A stretch of 64,000 nucleotides of DNA from Citromicrobium sp. JLT1363 (lineage in GTDB: Bacteria; Pseudomonadota; Alphaproteobacteria; Sphingomonadales; Sphingomonadaceae), in assembly GCF_000186705.1 (NCBI RefSeq), contig NZ_AEUE01000002.1, forward strand, positions 1 to 64,000, written 5' to 3'. The notes under the pieces were generated by a model. That model ran no database searches. It saw nothing but the letters and a program-made list of their open reading frames with translations, and was not told where the DNA came from. Below, piece after piece: positions 33,683 through 42,556 of the stretch. Within the stretch, counting starts at the first letter, position 1, and each line of letters opens with the position of its first letter. The translations under genes were made by a program, and so were the position numbers.

Positions 33683-34945
33683 TCAGCCGGGCGTCTGCCA
33701 GATCCCGCGGGTGTCGTAGACCATCGCATCGCGCCGCTCTTCGGCGGGGATGGAGCGGAACAGGTCGTGGTCCACCAGCACGATCAGGATGCCGCATGTC
33801 TCCAGCGCGGTGTCGATGTCGACAAGGCTCGCACCCGTATCGCCGAATTCGACCGGCAGTTCCTTGGCGTAAGGCTCGACGATATTGATCCGCTCGCCAA
33901 ACTTGCGCGCAAGGCGGGCGGCGATGAAGCGCGCCGGGCTCTCGCGGAAATCGTCGATATTGGCCTTGAAGGCCAGGCCGAGGCAGGCGACCTGCGCCTC
34001 CGGGCTTTCCTCGATCAGCGCGGTGGCCTGCTCCAGCACATGGTGCATCTTCGCATCGTTCACCTCGCGCGCGGTGCGGATCACGCGTGAATCTTCGGGC
34101 GCGCCGTGCACGATGAACCATGGGTCCACCGCGATGCAGTGGCCGCCGACGCCGGGCCCGGGCTGGAGGATGTTCACGCGCGGGTGCCGGTTGGCGAGGC
34201 GGATCACCTCCCACACGTCCAGCCCCTGACGGTCGGCAATCATCGACAGCTCGTTGGCAAAGGCGATGTTCACGTCGCGGAAGGCGTTTTCGACCAGCTT
34301 GGTCATTTCCGCCGCGCGCGCTTCGGTGGTCACGCATTCGCCGCGCACGAAGCGCTTGTAGAAGGCGAGCGCCTTGCGTGCGCAGCGCGGCGTGATCCCG
34401 CCGACCGAGCGGTCGTTATGGACCAGTTCTTCGAGGATACGGCCAGGCAGCACGCGCTCGGGACAATAGGCGATGGCGATATCCGGGGTGGCGGGCGCGA
34501 TGCCGGGCATGGCCAGATCGCTCCGCTTCTCCGCCAGCCGGTCACGCACGGCGTCGGTCGTGCCCACCGGGCAGGTCGATTCGACGATCACCAGCGCGCC
34601 GGGCTTGAGCACGGGAGCGATCGCGTCCGCCGCCGCCATCACGTAGGCCGTATCGGGCTCGTGTGCGCTGTCGCGCTTGAAGGGCGTGGGCACCGCGATC
34701 ACGTAAACGTCGGCCTCGGGCATCTGCGTGCTGGCCTTCAGCGTCCCGCGCGAGACAACGGCCTGCACCAGACCGTCCAGATCGACTTCCTCGATATGGA
34801 TATCGCCCCGGTTGACCGTCTCCACAACGGCTTCGGAGGTATCCACGCCGGTCACTTCGCAGCCGCTGCGGGCTATGATGGCGGCGGTCGGCAGGCCAAT
34901 ATAGCCCAGGCCCACCACGGCGACCGTGCATCTGTCATTCGTCAT
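33683..34945 (-). CDS. wecC: UDP-N-acetyl-D-mannosaminuronic acid dehydrogenase
   Basis: Oxidises UDP-ManNAc twice at C6 with NAD to give UDP-ManNAcA. The 420-residue product has VVGLGYIGLPTA near residues 9-20, the family signature GPGVGGHCIAVDPWF with the catalytic cysteine near residue 265, and a conserved GLAFKANIDDFRESPA. This pattern separates WecC-type from UDP-glucose dehydrogenases. ATG 34945 begins MTNDRCTVAVVG. It diverges from the UDP-glucuronate epimerase gene across a 115-base gap; wecB, needed for its substrate, is 1.1 kb away on the same strand. Confidence 0.93.
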   Translation of the reverse strand: MTNDRCTVAVVGLGYIGLPTAAIIARSGCEVTGVDTSEAVVETVNRGDIHIEEVDLDGLVQAVVSRGTLKASTQMPEADVYVIAVPTPFKRDSAHEPDTAYVMAAADAIAPVLKPGALVIVESTCPVGTTDAVRDRLAEKRSDLAMPGIAPATPDIAIAYCPERVLPGRILEELVHNDRSVGGITPRCARKALAFYKRFVRGECVTTEARAAEMTKLVENAFRDVNIAFANELSMIADRQGLDVWEVIRLANRHPRVNILQPGPGVGGHCIAVDPWFIVHGAPEDSRVIRTAREVNDAKMHHVLEQATALIEESPEAQVACLGLAFKANIDDFRESPARFIAARLARKFGERINIVEPYAKELPVEFGDTGASLVDIDTALETCGILIVLVDHDLFRSIPAEERRDAMVYDTRGIWQTPG

Positions 34946-35060
34946 GCGCTTGCCGAAGCCCTTTTCGCGTAAATCATGCGGGACTGGCTTTTGCACGAGT
35001 GCGGTAAAATTTATGGTAACGGCCCGCCTGCTAAGGGCCTCGCCCGAAGGGGAGCATTGC

Positions 35061-36062
35061 GTGGATATACTGGTTACCGGAGCGGCAGGCTTCATCGGTG
35101 CGGCCCTGGCCGAAGCGCTGTGCGCGCGCGGCGACCGGGTGATCGGGATCGACAATCTCAACGATTACTACCCCGTCAGCCTCAAGCGGGACCGGGTGGC
35201 GCGCGTTACCGGGAAGGCGGGCGATGCCTTCCGCTTTGCCGAATGCGATTTCGCGGACGAGGCAGCGCTGGAACGCGTGCTGGAGGGGGAGAGCTTCACC
35301 CGCATCGTGCACCTCGGCGCGCAGGCAGGCGTGCGCTATTCGCTGGAGAACCCGCGTGCCTATGCGCGGTCCAACCTCACCGGCCATCTCAATATTCTGG
35401 AGCTGGCGCGCGAACGCAGCGCCGAGCACCTCGTCTATGCCAGCTCAAGCTCCGTCTATGGCGGGAACGAAAAGGTGCCCTTCTCGGTCGAGGACCGGGT
35501 CGACCACCCCTATTCGCTCTATGCCGCGACCAAGAAGGCGGACGAGCTGATGAGCGAAAGCTACGCGCATCTGTACCGCCTGCCGCAGACGGGCCTGAGG
35601 TTCTTCACCGTGTACGGCCCCTGGGGCCGACCCGACATGATGCCGTGGATATTCACCTCGAAGATCCTCAACGGCGATCCGATTCCGGTGTTCAACCACG
35701 GGAAGATGAGCCGCGATTTCACGTTCATCGACGATATCGTGCGCGGCGTGATCGCCTGCCTCGACGCGGCGCCGACAGATGACGGTACCACCAAACCGGG
35801 CGGCAGCGTGGCCCCGCATGCGATCTACAATATCGGCAACAACCGGCCCGAAGATCTGATGCGCGTGATCGGGATCATAGAGAGCGCCTGCGGGCGCAAG
35901 GCCCAGATCGAGATGATGGGCATGCAGAAGGGCGACGTGCCGCGCACCTTCGCCGATATCGACGCGATTGCGCGTGACCATGGCTTCGCGCCGGAGACCA
36001 CCGCCGACGAAGGCTTCCCGCGCTTCGTCGACTGGTTCAGGCGCTATCACGGCATGGGCTAG
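35061..36062 (+). CDS. UDP-glucuronate 4-epimerase-like NAD-dependent epimerase
   Basis: A 333-residue extended short-chain dehydrogenase with TGAAGFIGAAL near residues 6-16, IDNLNDYYPVSLKRDR near 31, typical of UDP-GlcA 4-epimerases, and the catalytic pair Y154xxxK158. It would make UDP-galacturonate. GTG 35061 follows AAGGGGAG at a good distance. It lies between wecC (divergent) and wecB (convergent). Its TAG stop shares bases with the wecB TAG stop in a CTAG palindrome at 36059-36062. Confidence 0.9.
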   Translation: MDILVTGAAGFIGAALAEALCARGDRVIGIDNLNDYYPVSLKRDRVARVTGKAGDAFRFAECDFADEAALERVLEGESFTRIVHLGAQAGVRYSLENPRAYARSNLTGHLNILELARERSAEHLVYASSSSVYGGNEKVPFSVEDRVDHPYSLYAATKKADELMSESYAHLYRLPQTGLRFFTVYGPWGRPDMMPWIFTSKILNGDPIPVFNHGKMSRDFTFIDDIVRGVIACLDAAPTDDGTTKPGGSVAPHAIYNIGNNRPEDLMRVIGIIESACGRKAQIEMMGMQKGDVPRTFADIDAIARDHGFAPETTADEGFPRFVDWFRRYHGMG

Positions 36063-37198
36063 CGCTTCGCCATCAGGTCCGCGATGCGCTGTGACGACTT
36101 GCCGTCACCGAAGGGGTTATGCGCCTGCGCCATCGCGGCATAGGCGGCCTCGTCATCCAGCAGGCGGCCCACCTCGCGCACGATGGCGTCGGGATCGGTG
36201 CCGACCAGCTTCGCCGTGCCCGCCTCGACGCCTTCGGGCCGCTCGGTCGTCTCGCGCATCACCAGCACCGGCTTGCCCAGCGCGGGCGCCTCTTCCTGCA
36301 CGCCGCCGCTGTCGGTCAGCATCAGCGTGCTCGCCTGCATCAGCGCGGCGAAATTGGGGTAGTCGAGCGGTTCGAGCAGCGCGACATTGTCCAGCCCCGC
36401 AAGCTCTGCCTGCATGATCTCGCGCACGTTCGGGTTGAGGTGAACGGGGAACAGCACCGCGGTATCCTGGCGCGCGGCGATCCGCCGGATCGCCCCCGCA
36501 ATCGCGCGCATCCCTTCACCGAAGTTCTCGCGCCGGTGGCTGGTCACCCCGATGATGCGCTTGCCGGTGAAGGGCGCGGCGGCGGCGTGCAGATCGGCCG
36601 CGAGCGCGGGCTTCTCCCCGATCGCGGCCAGCACCCAGTGGAGCGCATCGACCACCGTGTTGCCGGTGACATGGACCTGGCCCGGATCGACGTTCTCTCG
36701 CAGCAGGGCCTCGGCGGAGGTCCTGGTCGGCGCGCAATGCAGCGCAGCCATGGTGCCGATGATCTTGCGGTTCACCTCCTCGGGCCAGGGATGGTGGATA
36801 TCGCCGCTGCGCAGCCCCGCTTCGACATGGGCGATGGGCACCTTGCGGTAGAACGCAGCGAGCGCGCCGCACATGGCGCTGGCGGTATCGCCCTGCACCA
36901 CCACCCAGTCCGGCGTTTCGGTATCGAGCGTTTCGCCGATCCCGGTCAGCAGCCGCGCGGTCAGCGCGTCGAGCGTCTGGCCCGGCTGCATCACCGCAAG
37001 ATCGTGATCGGGCACGATCCGCGCAATGTCGAGCACCTGGTCCAGCATGCCACGATGCTGACCGGTCACGATCACGACGGGTTCGAACCGGGGATCGCCC
37101 TTCAGCAGGTGAATCAGCGGGAAGAGCTTGATCGCCTCCGGCCTCGTGCCGAAGACGATCGCGATCTTTTGCGGGGCGGTATCCTGCGCTCGGGCCAT
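36059..37198 (-). CDS. wecB: UDP-N-acetylglucosamine 2-epimerase (non-hydrolysing)
   Basis: Interconverts UDP-GlcNAc and UDP-ManNAc, supplying WecC. The 379-residue protein opens with IVFGTRPEAIKLFPLI and has the GT-B-like C-terminal donor region with LTDSGGVQEEAPALGKPVLVMRETTERPEG. ATG 37198 is used; one ATG six codons upstream is possible. It is convergent with, and overlaps by four bases, the UDP-glucuronate epimerase gene. A short secreted protein gene lies upstream on the same strand, 33 bases away. Confidence 0.94.
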   Translation of the reverse strand: MARAQDTAPQKIAIVFGTRPEAIKLFPLIHLLKGDPRFEPVVIVTGQHRGMLDQVLDIARIVPDHDLAVMQPGQTLDALTARLLTGIGETLDTETPDWVVVQGDTASAMCGALAAFYRKVPIAHVEAGLRSGDIHHPWPEEVNRKIIGTMAALHCAPTRTSAEALLRENVDPGQVHVTGNTVVDALHWVLAAIGEKPALAADLHAAAAPFTGKRIIGVTSHRRENFGEGMRAIAGAIRRIAARQDTAVLFPVHLNPNVREIMQAELAGLDNVALLEPLDYPNFAALMQASTLMLTDSGGVQEEAPALGKPVLVMRETTERPEGVEAGTAKLVGTDPDAIVREVGRLLDDEAAYAAMAQAHNPFGDGKSSQRIADLMAKR

Positions 37199-37231
37199 GC
37201 ACCGGCCCTTACGCAAAACGGGGCGCGACGC

Positions 37232-37810
37232 CTAGTCGTCGCCGCCGATCTCGTCGCTGCTCTCGGGCTCGGGCAGAGGCTCGGCAGCCACTTCGGCCTC
37301 GCGCTCGCGCTCCAGCCGCTCGTTATATTCGCGCTCGATCATCTCGACACGCTCCTGCTCGGCAGCGGCATCCTCGTCGATCATGGAAAGGCGTTCCGCG
37401 CGCGCTTCGGCAATCAGCTGGCCGAACCGCACGGCCGAGCCGCCCTCGCGCGCTTCGTAGGCCGCGTCGATCATCTTCTGGGTGCAGCCGGTAAAGCCCG
37501 CAGCGCCCGTGGGCGAGCAGCTCATCGCGCCGAAATCGCCGATGAAACGGAGGGCTTCGACGCGCTGCGCCCAGGCCGTGTTCTCCGGATCGTCGCTGTA
37601 ACGAAGCGGGGTCGGGATGCGGTAGCGTTCCGCCTCGACCACGATCTGGCAGACCACGATCTCGTTATCGGCGGTCTTCTCGGGGCAGTCGTCCTCGTCA
37701 TAGGCGATGACCATGTTGACCCGGTCCCCCCCTTCGCTCTGCGCGAGGGCGGGCGCACCCATTCCAAGCGCGAGCAGGACGGCGGCGGTGGCGGTCGGGA
37801 AAATCTTCAT
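37232..37810 (-). CDS. Secreted or periplasmic hypothetical protein
   Basis: A 192-residue protein with a clear signal peptide (MKIFPTATAAVLLALGMGAPALAQ). The mature part has four cysteines in a compact arrangement (DDCPEKTADNEIVVCQ; AMSCSPTGAAGFTGCT), suggesting disulphides, then a long charged helix rich in E, R and A (about 125-175) and an acidic tail ending in aspartates. I know no function. It lies between coq7 and wecB on the minus strand, with a strong hairpin between it and coq7, so it probably has its own promoter. Confidence 0.75.
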   Translation of the reverse strand: MKIFPTATAAVLLALGMGAPALAQSEGGDRVNMVIAYDEDDCPEKTADNEIVVCQIVVEAERYRIPTPLRYSDDPENTAWAQRVEALRFIGDFGAMSCSPTGAAGFTGCTQKMIDAAYEAREGGSAVRFGQLIAEARAERLSMIDEDAAAEQERVEMIEREYNERLEREREAEVAAEPLPEPESSDEIGGDD

Positions 37811-37887
37811 GGCAGGCCCCTGCGGCTATTCGAACAAAAACTGGTATCTGCGCCTAGCATAAGCGGCGCAAATGGCTGAACCATGAC

Positions 37888-37921
37888 TGAAGCGGTCGGC
37901 CTTGCAGGCCGGTTCGCTTCA
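37888..37921 (-). terminator. Hairpin after coq7
   Basis: Perfect arms TGAAGCG (37888-37894) and CGCTTCA (37915-37921) enclose a second perfect stem CGGCCT/AGGCCG (37897-37902 and 37906-37911) with a TGC loop and a two-base internal mismatch. It lies just beyond the coq7 stop on the minus strand. There is no T-tract after it, so it is terminator-like rather than a textbook intrinsic terminator. Confidence 0.6.
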
Positions 37922-37933
37922 ATCGGGATGCGA

Positions 37934-38452
37934 TCAGACGCGCTCGCTGATGCGGATCGCGGCGCGACAGCCCAGCCGGATCGCGGCGGACAGCAGCGGG
38001 TAACCGGGCGTTTCCTCGGCCCCGGCGGCGATGGCGGCATCGTGATGCTCGCGCTCTTCCTCGCGGAATTTCTCGATCATGCCCTGGAGTTCGGGCTCCT
38101 CGTCGGCTTCCTGCAAGGCGTCGAGCTGTCTGGAATAGTGGTTGTCGATCTCGGTCTCCACCGCCGCAGTGCAGGCCATCGCGGCCTTCGGACCGATCAG
38201 CGCGGTCGCCGCGCCCAGCGCGTAGCCTGCCACGTTCCAGAAGGGATGCAGCGCAGTCGGGCGCACGCCGCGCTCGGCCATCAGCGCGTTGAACGCATCG
38301 TGATGCTCGTCCTCCTGCCGGGCCATCGCCGCGATCTCGCCCGAATGCGGTGCGCGGTCGCCCATCACGGCAAGCTGACCGGCATAGATGCGGGTCGCGC
38401 CGAACTCGCCCGCCTGGTCGACCCGGATCATGCGTTCGATATGGTCTTTCAT
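37934..38452 (-). CDS. coq7: COQ7-type demethoxyubiquinone hydroxylase
   Basis: Di-iron monooxygenase hydroxylating C6 of the ubiquinone ring. The 172-residue product carries the carboxylate-bridge ligands in pairs: DQAGEFGA, EDEHHDAF, AAVETEIDNHY and FREEEREHHDAA, the expected E-ExxH-E-ExxH order. ATG 38452 overlaps the dsbB stop as ATGA, which is why it was preferred over ATG 38464. It is the last gene of the ctpA-dsbB-coq7 stretch and is followed by a hairpin. It lacks the long eukaryotic N-terminal targeting region, as expected. Confidence 0.93.
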   Translation of the reverse strand: MKDHIERMIRVDQAGEFGATRIYAGQLAVMGDRAPHSGEIAAMARQEDEHHDAFNALMAERGVRPTALHPFWNVAGYALGAATALIGPKAAMACTAAVETEIDNHYSRQLDALQEADEEPELQGMIEKFREEEREHHDAAIAAGAEETPGYPLLSAAIRLGCRAAIRISERV

Positions 38453-38931
38453 GGCGTCTTCCATTTGCGTGTCAGCAGCGCGAGCGCGCAGACGCCCGAG
38501 GCCATCGAGATGATGAAATTATATCCTGCCAGCGAAACGCCCAACAGCGTCCATGGTGCCTGATCGCACCGGATCAGCGGCGTATCGAGGATCGCGTCCA
38601 TGGCGCTGACGCCCTCGCTGGCCGAAAGGGTCGAAGCACAGCCGGTGATCCCCTCCCACCAGTCGTATTCCACGCCCGCGTGAAAGCCGCCGATCAGCCC
38701 CGAAGCGATGATCGCCAGCGCGGCGAAGGCGATCCACAGGCGCTGCGGGGGCGCGATGAAGGCCAGCACGGCGAAGCCGAGCGCGACGAAATGCGGCCAG
38801 CGCTGCCACCAGCACATTTCGCACGGAAAAAGGCCGAAGGCGTACTGGCTGACATAGGCCCCGCCCAGCAGGAAAGCGGGCGCGAGGAGGACGATCCAGC
38901 GCGCGAGGCGCGAATGCGGCGAGTCGAGCAT
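38449..38931 (-). CDS. dsbB: Disulphide bond formation protein B
   Basis: Inner-membrane protein of 160 residues that reoxidises DsbA using quinone. Four hydrophobic helices are visible. The first periplasmic loop has the C37-EM-C40 pair and the second loop has C98 and C122, the full set of catalytic cysteines. A short N-terminal cytoplasmic stretch precedes helix one. It lies 16 bases after ctpA on the same strand and overlaps the coq7 start, so the three genes are probably co-transcribed. Confidence 0.92.
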   Translation of the reverse strand: MLDSPHSRLARWIVLLAPAFLLGGAYVSQYAFGLFPCEMCWWQRWPHFVALGFAVLAFIAPPQRLWIAFAALAIIASGLIGGFHAGVEYDWWEGITGCASTLSASEGVSAMDAILDTPLIRCDQAPWTLLGVSLAGYNFIISMASGVCALALLTRKWKTP

Positions 38932-38947
38932 GCCCCGGAAAAACGCC

Positions 38948-40285
38948 CTACTTGCGCAGCGCGACCGAGCTGGCGGTCGTGCGCCGCAGGGTCTTGATCG
39001 CGTAGTCGAGCTGGAAATCCTCGATCCCCTGCTCCTTCAGTTCGGCCGCCGTCTGCGAGAAGCGCGGGTCTGCCTTCAGGTCGCGTTCCAGATCGTCGTC
39101 CTGCAACTGTGCTTCGTTGATGAGGTGACCGCGCAGGTCGCTCTCGCGCAGCTGATACTTCATCCGCCGCTCCAGATCGGGGTCGGAAATCTGCGGCACG
39201 CGGATATCGGGCTTGATCCCGCCTTCCTGCACTGAATGCCCGTCGGGCGTGTAATAGCGCGCGGTGGTCAGCTTCAGCGCTGCGTTGCTGCCCAGCTTCA
39301 CCAGCGACTGGACGCTGCCCTTGCCGAAGCTGCGCTCGCCCATCACCAGCGCGCGGCGGTGATCCTGCAGGGCGCCCGCCACGATTTCGCTGGCCGAGGC
39401 AGAGCCCGCATCGATCAGCACGATCAGCGGCACGTCGGCGGCGATCTGGCCGCGATACATCGTCTCGGCATTATAGGTGATCGATTCGCCGCGGGCCCGC
39501 CCGCGCTGCGAGACGATCCGCCCGTCGTCGAGGAACAGGTCGGACAGGGCCACTGCCTCGTCCAGCGAACCGCCCGGGTTGGACCGCAGATCGAGCACCA
39601 GGCCGTTGATCCGGCCGCTCGCCTCGGTCTGGATTTCGCCCCAGGCGGCAAACACGTCCGCGCCGACATCGCGCGAGAATTCGTTCACCGTGATGACGCC
39701 GATATTACCATCGGACAGCGAATGGGTGACCGGCTCCAGCTCGATCACACCGCGCGTCACGCTGGTTTCGATCGGCTCTTCGCTGCCGGGGCGGAAAATC
39801 GTGAGGTTGATCGAGGTGCCCGCGGGCCCGCGCATCTGCTCCACGGCTTCGTCCAGATCGCCGCCGTAGATCAGCTTGCCGTTGAGGTGTGTGATGAAAT
39901 CGCCGGCCTTGATGCCCGCCTTTTCCGCCGGGCTGCCGCGGAACGGGCTGACCACCTTCACCGCGCCGTCTTCCATCACGACCGACAGGCCGAGGCCGGA
40001 ATAGTTGCCGTCGATCATGGTTTCGAGCCGCTGCAGATCGGACCCGTCGAGATAGGCGGAGTGCGGATCGAGGCTGGCCAGCATGCCGTCGATCGCGCCG
40101 CGAATCAGCTTTTCGTCGTCGACCGGATCGACATAGCTCGCCTTCACCTGCTGGTAGGTGGCGAAAAGCTTGGCGAATTCGGGCGACACACGGCTGTCCA
40201 CCTGGGCCATCCCGGCGGTCGCGATCGGAACCAGGGCGAGCGCCGAGACGAGGGCGAGGGAACGGGCGACGACGGGGAGTTTCAT
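38948..40285 (-). CDS. ctpA: Carboxy-terminal processing protease, S41 family
   Basis: Periplasmic tail-specific serine protease of 445 residues. A signal peptide covers about residues 1-27. A PDZ domain follows (GAVKVVSPFRGSPAEKAGIKAGD). The S41 protease domain has SASASEI around 295-301 for the nucleophile and FGKGSV with K322 as the general base. Length is normal for CtpA rather than the longer Prc. ATG 40285 was chosen for the signal peptide; the reading frame is open a further 29 codons upstream. Envelope-protein processing near the EnvC gene fits its role. Confidence 0.94.
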   Translation of the reverse strand: MKLPVVARSLALVSALALVPIATAGMAQVDSRVSPEFAKLFATYQQVKASYVDPVDDEKLIRGAIDGMLASLDPHSAYLDGSDLQRLETMIDGNYSGLGLSVVMEDGAVKVVSPFRGSPAEKAGIKAGDFITHLNGKLIYGGDLDEAVEQMRGPAGTSINLTIFRPGSEEPIETSVTRGVIELEPVTHSLSDGNIGVITVNEFSRDVGADVFAAWGEIQTEASGRINGLVLDLRSNPGGSLDEAVALSDLFLDDGRIVSQRGRARGESITYNAETMYRGQIAADVPLIVLIDAGSASASEIVAGALQDHRRALVMGERSFGKGSVQSLVKLGSNAALKLTTARYYTPDGHSVQEGGIKPDIRVPQISDPDLERRMKYQLRESDLRGHLINEAQLQDDDLERDLKADPRFSQTAAELKEQGIEDFQLDYAIKTLRRTTASSVALRK

Positions 40286-40371
40286 AAGTTCAGGCCTTCG
40301 AGACTTTCGGCTGTTATGTATAGCGCGCAAGCGATTAACACCAGATGCACTCCGACGCTGGATGCCCCGCA

Positions 40372-41607
40372 TCAGTCCGCAATATGGTCGAGCGGGTTGG
40401 CCGGGCGGCCGCCAAGACGCAGTTCGAAGCCTACCGGCCCGCCTTCGGGTGGGGCCACGCCCAGCGGCGCGCCCTCGGTCAGATCTTCACCCACGGTGAC
40501 ATCGGTACGCGCCAGGCCGGTGACGAGGCTGGTCCAGCCACCCGGATGCTCGACGATCACGATCCGCGCATAGCCCCGGAACGGCCCCGCGAAGGCGACC
40601 CTGCCCGGCGCCGGAGTGACGATCTGCGCGCCCTCGCCTGCGCGAATCAGCAGGCCTTCCGAGCGCCCCCCGCTCCTGTCGACCGAGCCGAAGCCGCGCA
40701 GCGTCCGGCCATTCACCGGCAGCCGCAGACCGACGGGCGAGCGCGCCTGCCGTCGGGTGGCGGGCGGTATCGGGGTCGCGGTGCCCGGCGCGCGAGCGCG
40801 TGATGGCTGCGCGGGGCGGATTACCGGGCCGGGCAATGCGGCCAGCTCTTCACGCAAGGCGCCTGCCGCGTCGATCCGCTCCACCAATCCATCCAGATCG
40901 CGCGCCTCTTCGGCGTAGGCGAGCGCGCGTTCCTCCAGCCGATCGGCCTCGCCGCCGCGACGCCGGGCGGCAAGCCGCTTGCGGGTTTCGATCGCGGCCA
41001 GCTGGTCGCGGCGCAGGGCCAGCCGCTCTTCCTGATCGGCAAGGCCTGCCAGTACGGTTTCGGCTTGCTTGCGAAGTGTCCGGCTGCGCTCGATTTCCGC
41101 GCGCAGCGCCGAGGTGCGGGTGCGGACCTCGGGGATCGTGGTTTCCAGCACCGCGCGCAGATAGACGGTTTCGCGCAGCGATCCGGGGCGGAAGATAGAC
41201 AGCGCGAGCGGGCGGCGAGAGAAGTTCTGCAGCGCCCCGGTCAGCCGGATCAGCGGCTCGCGCCGTTCGCCAAGCCGGGCATCGAGCGCGCGTTGCTGGC
41301 GCGCGATGAGCGAAAGCCGCCCCTGCGCCACCGCGATTTCGGCTTCGGTTTCCTGGATGCGTGCGGCCAGCGCGGCTGACCGGCTGGCGACACGCTCCGC
41401 CTCTTCCTGCGCCTCGGCAGCTGCCTTCTCCAGCGATGCGCCTCGCTCCGCCGCGCGCTGGGAGGCGCGCTGGGCGCGCTCGATCGCGGCCCGGACATCC
41501 TCGGCGCTCTCGAATTCGCCCGCGCTCTGCCCGCGCAGCTGCGGACCGAGCGCAAGCGCGGCGAGCAGCGCGACCGGCGCGGCGATCAGGGCGAGGCGTC
41601 CAAGCAT
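40372..41607 (-). CDS. EnvC-like murein hydrolase activator
   Basis: A 411-residue periplasmic protein with an N-terminal hydrophobic signal (about 6-23), a long coiled coil rich in A, E, R and Q (about 30-240), and a C-terminal LytM/M23 domain (about 305-411). The LytM zinc ligands are missing: SEGLLIRA replaces the H-x(3)-D region and VGFELRL replaces the HxH segment. EnvC-type proteins likewise do not cut peptidoglycan but activate amidases at division. It ends 86 bases before ctpA and begins six bases after rlmH. Confidence 0.88.
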   Translation of the reverse strand: MLGRLALIAAPVALLAALALGPQLRGQSAGEFESAEDVRAAIERAQRASQRAAERGASLEKAAAEAQEEAERVASRSAALAARIQETEAEIAVAQGRLSLIARQQRALDARLGERREPLIRLTGALQNFSRRPLALSIFRPGSLRETVYLRAVLETTIPEVRTRTSALRAEIERSRTLRKQAETVLAGLADQEERLALRRDQLAAIETRKRLAARRRGGEADRLEERALAYAEEARDLDGLVERIDAAGALREELAALPGPVIRPAQPSRARAPGTATPIPPATRRQARSPVGLRLPVNGRTLRGFGSVDRSGGRSEGLLIRAGEGAQIVTPAPGRVAFAGPFRGYARIVIVEHPGGWTSLVTGLARTDVTVGEDLTEGAPLGVAPPEGGPVGFELRLGGRPANPLDHIAD

Positions 41608-41613
41608 CGCGGG

Positions 41614-42036
41614 CTACCCTGCCCGATGATAGGGATGGCCTGCAAGAATGCTCGTGGCGCGGTAGAGCTGTTCGGCCAGCATCGCGCGGGCCAGCAGGTG
41701 CGGCCATGTGGCGCTACCGAAGGCCAGCAGCAGGTCGGCCTCGGCACGCTGCTGCTCGCTATGGCCGTCCGCAGCGCCGATCAGGAAGCGCGCCTCCCGG
41801 ATGCCGCCATCGCGCCAGTCACCCAGGATTCCCGCCAGTTTCTCGGAAGAAAGGTCGCGGCCCTTTTCATCGAGCGCGACGGTTCGCAGCGGCTGCTTGT
41901 GCGGCGGGATGCGCCCGCCGGTTTCGGGCAGTTCGGTCAGCTTCGTGTCCCACGTGATGCGGGACATGTAGCGATCCACCAGTTCGGCCTCGGGGGAACG
42001 CGCGATCTTGCCGCGCGCGACGATATGCAACAGCAT
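41614..42036 (-). CDS. rlmH: 23S rRNA (pseudouridine1915-N3)-methyltransferase
   Basis: SPOUT-class enzyme that methylates pseudouridine 1915 in helix 69 of 23S rRNA in the 70S ribosome. The 140-residue protein is of normal length. C-terminal knot motifs include FLIGAADGHS and ARAMLAEQLYRATSILAGHPYHR, the last being the family's conserved tail. Gene order nadD-rsfS-rlmH-envC on the minus strand is a common alphaproteobacterial arrangement and supports both the calls and co-transcription. Confidence 0.95.
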   Translation of the reverse strand: MLLHIVARGKIARSPEAELVDRYMSRITWDTKLTELPETGGRIPPHKQPLRTVALDEKGRDLSSEKLAGILGDWRDGGIREARFLIGAADGHSEQQRAEADLLLAFGSATWPHLLARAMLAEQLYRATSILAGHPYHRAG

Positions 42037-42055
42037 CTTCGGTCGGTTGCGCCGC

Positions 42056-42520
42056 CTACGCGTTCCCGCCCGCGGCCATCTTGTCCTCGTCGCCGAAGGA
42101 CCACATGCGTTCGATATTGTAGAAGCTGCGCACTTCGGGGCGGAACAGGTGGACCACCACGTCGCCCGCGTCGAGCACCACCCAGTCGGCGGCGGGCAGC
42201 CCTTCGAGGCGCACCGGGCCGTACCCGTCCTGCTTGATCTTCTCCGCCAGCTTCTGCGCGATCGAGGCGACCTGCCGGGTCGAGCGCCCCGATGCGATCA
42301 CCATGTGATCGGCCATGCTCGACTTTCCGTCGAGATCGATGGTCACGATGTCCTGCGCCTGATCCTCGTCCAGCTGCTGCATCACCATGGCGTGCAGTTC
42401 GTCGGAACGGTCTTCAGACACGCGCGTGCCCTTGCCGGAAGCGGTGATTCCCGCGGGCGCGCCGGAGGATACTGGTGTGGCTTGCACGTTTGTCATGGGC
42501 GAGGTCGATACTCCTGTCAT
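42056..42520 (-). CDS. rsfS: Ribosome silencing factor
   Basis: Binds ribosomal protein uL14 and blocks subunit joining under stress. The 154-residue product has the RsfS core from about residue 40 (AQDIVTIDLDG, MVIASGRSTRQVASIA, GDVVVHLFRPEVRSFYNIERMW). The first 30 residues are a low-complexity Ser/Thr/Pro/Gly stretch, so the true start may be ATG 42496 or further in. It follows nadD by 36 bases and precedes rlmH by 19. Confidence 0.93.
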   Translation of the reverse strand: MTGVSTSPMTNVQATPVSSGAPAGITASGKGTRVSEDRSDELHAMVMQQLDEDQAQDIVTIDLDGKSSMADHMVIASGRSTRQVASIAQKLAEKIKQDGYGPVRLEGLPAADWVVLDAGDVVVHLFRPEVRSFYNIERMWSFGDEDKMAAGGNA

Positions 42521-42556
42521 TCCAGAAAGATGGGAATGGTCGGGAGCATATGCGAG

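Noticed and set aside
34946-35060. TAAAAT as a -10 element for the UDP-glucuronate epimerase
   Set aside because: No acceptable -35 at 16-18 bases upstream; the gap probably holds promoters, but I cannot place them.
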